From contig NZ_JADEYH010000003.1 of the NCBI RefSeq assembly GCF_017114865.1, forward strand, positions 248,001 through 312,000: a stretch of 64,000 bases of DNA. Direction: 5' to 3'. Under the pieces are notes generated by a model. It had not been told where the DNA came from and made no database searches. It saw nothing but the letters and a program-made list of their open reading frames with translations. The first letter of the stretch is position 1. Each line of letters starts with the position of its first letter. Below, in pieces: positions 62,292 through 64,000 of this stretch. A program made the translations under genes and the position numbers. The DNA comes from Streptomyces verrucosisporus (lineage in GTDB: Bacteria; Actinomycetota; Actinomycetes; Streptomycetales; Streptomycetaceae).

Positions 62292-62340
62292 CGCGGGCAG
62301 CCGCCGGGACGGTCTCACACCGTCCCGGCGGCTGCCCGCG
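62292..62340. terminator. 22-bp bidirectional hairpin terminator
   Basis: The arm at 62292-62313 (CGCGGGCAGCCGCCGGGACG plus GT) pairs perfectly with 62319-62340 around CTCAC. It separates the convergent small membrane protein and sigma-factor genes. Confidence 0.8.
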
Positions 62341-62367
62341 TTCACGCGGCGTTGCCCGCGCGGGCCG

Positions 62368-63219
62368 TCACTCCTCCGAGATCAGGCCCTCTCTGAGCTG
62401 GGCGAGCGTACGGGTCAGCAGCCGTGAGACGTGCATCTGGGAGATGCCGACCCGCTCGCCGATCTGCGACTGCGTCATGTTCCCGAAGAAGCGCAGCATG
62501 ATGATCTGCCGTTCGCGCGGCGGGAGTTTGGCGAGCAGCGGCTTGAGCGACTCGCGGTACTCCACGCCCTCCAGCGCGCTGTCCTCGTAGCCCAGCCGGT
62601 CCGCGAGGGAGCCCTCGCCGCCCTCCTCCTCCGGGGCGGGGGAGTCCAGGGAGCTGGCGGTGTAGGCGTTGCCCACGGCCAGCCCGTCCACCACGTCCTC
62701 CTCGGACACCCCGAGGGCGGTGGCCAGTTCGGCCACCGTCGGGGAGCGGTCGAGCTTCTGCGACAGCTCGTCGCCGGCCTTGGTGAGCGCCAGCCGCAGC
62801 TCCTGCAGGCGCCGGGGGACGCGCACCGACCAGGAGGTGTCCCGGAAGAAGCGCTTGATCTCGCCGACGACCGTCGGCATCGCGAACGTCGGGAACTCCA
62901 CACCCCGTTCGCAGTCGAAGCGGTCGATGGCCTTGATCAGGCCGATGGTGCCGACCTGGACGATGTCCTCCATCGGCTCGTTGCGGCTGCGGAAGCGGGC
63001 CGCCGCGTACCGCACGAGCGGGAGGTTCAGCTCGATGAGGGTGTCTCGGACGTAGACGCGTTCAGGGCTGTCGGCGTCGAGCGCGGCGAGCCGCTGGAAC
63101 AGGGAGCGGGAGAGGGTCCGGGTGTCGATGGCGTCGCAGTCTGAGGGAACGTACGGCGCTTCGTCGGCCTTGGTGTCGGGCTCGGCGAGCACCTTCGAGC
63201 TGCCCAGTTCTACGGACAT
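62368..63219 (-). CDS. SigB/SigF/SigG-subfamily RNA polymerase sigma factor
   Basis: 283 residues. Region 2 (about 55-125) includes LIELNLPLVRYAAARFRSRN, DIVQVGTIGLIKAIDRFDCE and [20 protein letters not shown]; region 3 about 135-200; region 4 (about 220-280) ends [20 protein letters not shown]. These factors direct stress and sporulation genes and are controlled by RsbW-like anti-sigma kinases. AAGGGGG precedes ATG 63219. By order it could be the S. coelicolor sigN counterpart, but this is memory of synteny. Confidence 0.92.
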   Translation of the reverse strand: MSVELGSSKVLAEPDTKADEAPYVPSDCDAIDTRTLSRSLFQRLAALDADSPERVYVRDTLIELNLPLVRYAAARFRSRNEPMEDIVQVGTIGLIKAIDRFDCERGVEFPTFAMPTVVGEIKRFFRDTSWSVRVPRRLQELRLALTKAGDELSQKLDRSPTVAELATALGVSEEDVVDGLAVGNAYTASSLDSPAPEEEGGEGSLADRLGYEDSALEGVEYRESLKPLLAKLPPRERQIIMLRFFGNMTQSQIGERVGISQMHVSRLLTRTLAQLREGLISEE

Positions 63220-63421
63220 GCCACCCCCTTGAGGTCGCGGACGGATCGCGGCGGCGCCCTCGGGTGTGAGGGAGGCACCTCCCGGTCAATACCGGCGGCG
63301 CCGTCGCGGCAAACGCACTTCTCGCAGAATGTCACAAGTCAGCAACACGACGTAGCCCCTTGTCGATAAAACTGCACAGTTCGGGATGGGGATGCGTCCG
63401 TACGAGTGTCCCCCGCGGGGG

Positions 63422-64000
63422 TTACGCGTCGATGGAGTTTGCGGCACGGAGCCGGGCGAAGCTCCGCGACAGCAGCCGGGACACGTGCATCTGCGACACC
63501 CCCAGCTCCGCGCTGATCTGCGACTGCGTCAGGTTCCGGTAGTACCGCAGCAGCAGGATCCGCTGCTCCCGCTCGGGGAGCTGGACGAGCAGGTGCCGCA
63601 CCAGGTCACGGTGCTCCACGCCGTCCAGGGCCGGGTCCTCGTAGCCGAGCCGGTCGATCAGCCCGGGCATGCCGTCCTCGCGCTCCTGGGCGGCCTCCAG
63701 GGATGTGGCGCGGTAGGCGCGCCCGGCCTCCAGGCAGGCCAGGACGTCCTCCTCGGCGATCCGCAGCCGCTCGGCGATCTCGGCGGTGGTGGGGGAGCGG
63801 CCGTGCAGCACGGTCAGGTCCTCCGTCGCGCCGCTGACCTGCACCCACATCTCGTGCAGCCGGCGCGGCACGTGCACGGTGCGGACGTTGTCGCGGAAGT
63901 AGCGCCGGATCTCACCGATGATCGTCGGCATCGCGAAGGTGGGGAACTGCACCCCCCGGCCGGGGTCGAAGCGGTCGATGGCGTTGATCAGGCCGATGGT
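63422..64000 (-). CDS. SigB/SigF/SigG-subfamily sigma factor, cut by window end
   Basis: Partial: the frame stays open to base 64000 and lacks its start. The visible 192 residues include [20 protein letters not shown] (region 2), [40 protein letters not shown] and region 4 [20 protein letters not shown]. It is a paralogue of the previous gene, 202 bases upstream on the same strand. Possibly the sigF counterpart by order. Confidence 0.9.
   Translation of the reverse strand, partial: TIGLINAIDRFDPGRGVQFPTFAMPTIIGEIRRYFRDNVRTVHVPRRLHEMWVQVSGATEDLTVLHGRSPTTAEIAERLRIAEEDVLACLEAGRAYRATSLEAAQEREDGMPGLIDRLGYEDPALDGVEHRDLVRHLLVQLPEREQRILLLRYYRNLTQSQISAELGVSQMHVSRLLSRSFARLRAANSIDA

Overview
The window is a piece of a high-GC actinobacterial chromosome, almost certainly Streptomyces. 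The evidence is the extreme GC bias with G/C at third codon positions, frequent GTG starts and GTGA stop/start overlaps, a DtpA/ECuC/Sco copper operon, SpoIIE-type phosphatases with RsbW-like ATPases, a pair of SigF/B/G sigma factors, an SSI-type protease inhibitor and TPR-type HTH regulators. From memory, the gene order (serS, pheA, DyP peroxidase, CopCD, ECuC, Sco, YcnI ... HtrA, tRNA-Ser ... ECF sigma, acyl-CoA ligase, TetR, large PAS protein, SSI ... two SigF-like sigmas) resembles the S. coelicolor SCO396x-SCO4035 core region near oriC. I could not check this by search.

Left part (1-30.7 kb), mostly core. It starts with a luciferase-like oxidoreductase, a VapBC-type toxin-antitoxin pair followed by a broken second copy of part of that oxidoreductase, KptA, and an EphD-like hydrolase/SDR fusion. 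Next come a four-gene double ABC-2 exporter with a MarR regulator, a Cof-type phosphatase and serS. A DnaA-box-rich intergenic region separates serS from pheA. The copper delivery operon (YcnI, Sco, ECuC with a His-rich tail, CopCD, DtpA) follows. Then come signalling genes (two RsbW-like ATPases, a SpoIIE-like phosphatase with an altered metal site), Xaa-Pro aminopeptidase, a primase-polymerase-like protein, a SEC-C protein, glycerophosphodiesterase and an HtrA protease, ending at tRNA-Ser(UGA).

Middle part (30.7-48.2 kb) is accessory. It holds a GNAT acetyltransferase, two tandem RNHCP zinc proteins, a VanZ protein, a radical SAM enzyme plus kinase-fold protein facing a TPR-type HTH regulator, and an AT-richer restriction-modification island (C5 methyltransferase, Vsr nuclease, divergent Eco29kI-like GIY-YIG endonuclease with an extra zinc ribbon). 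An orphan Imm10-like protein comes next. The most interesting locus is at 42.5-46.9 kb: a second copy of the same regulator type faces an operon encoding two small unknown proteins, an unannotated 45-residue Asp/Asn/Gly-rich peptide, and a protein-isoaspartate-methyltransferase-like enzyme starting one base after it. I read this as a candidate RiPP or peptide-methylation system without the usual ATP-grasp or lanthipeptide enzymes. No integrase or duplicated tRNA end was found, so the island's mode of entry is unknown.

Right part (48.2-64 kb) returns to core: SigE-family sigma factor, acyl-CoA ligase behind a perfect palindromic operator, an NAD(P)-binding reductase divergent from its TetR regulator over two palindromes, a 1263-residue PAS/pseudo-kinase/receiver protein, an SSI-like inhibitor with an unusual P1 residue, tRNA-Ser(GCU), tRNA-Arg(ACG), a chloramphenicol-phosphotransferase-like kinase, a MarR-controlled DHA2 drug exporter, a small membrane protein, and two SigF/B/G sigma factors, the last cut by the window end.
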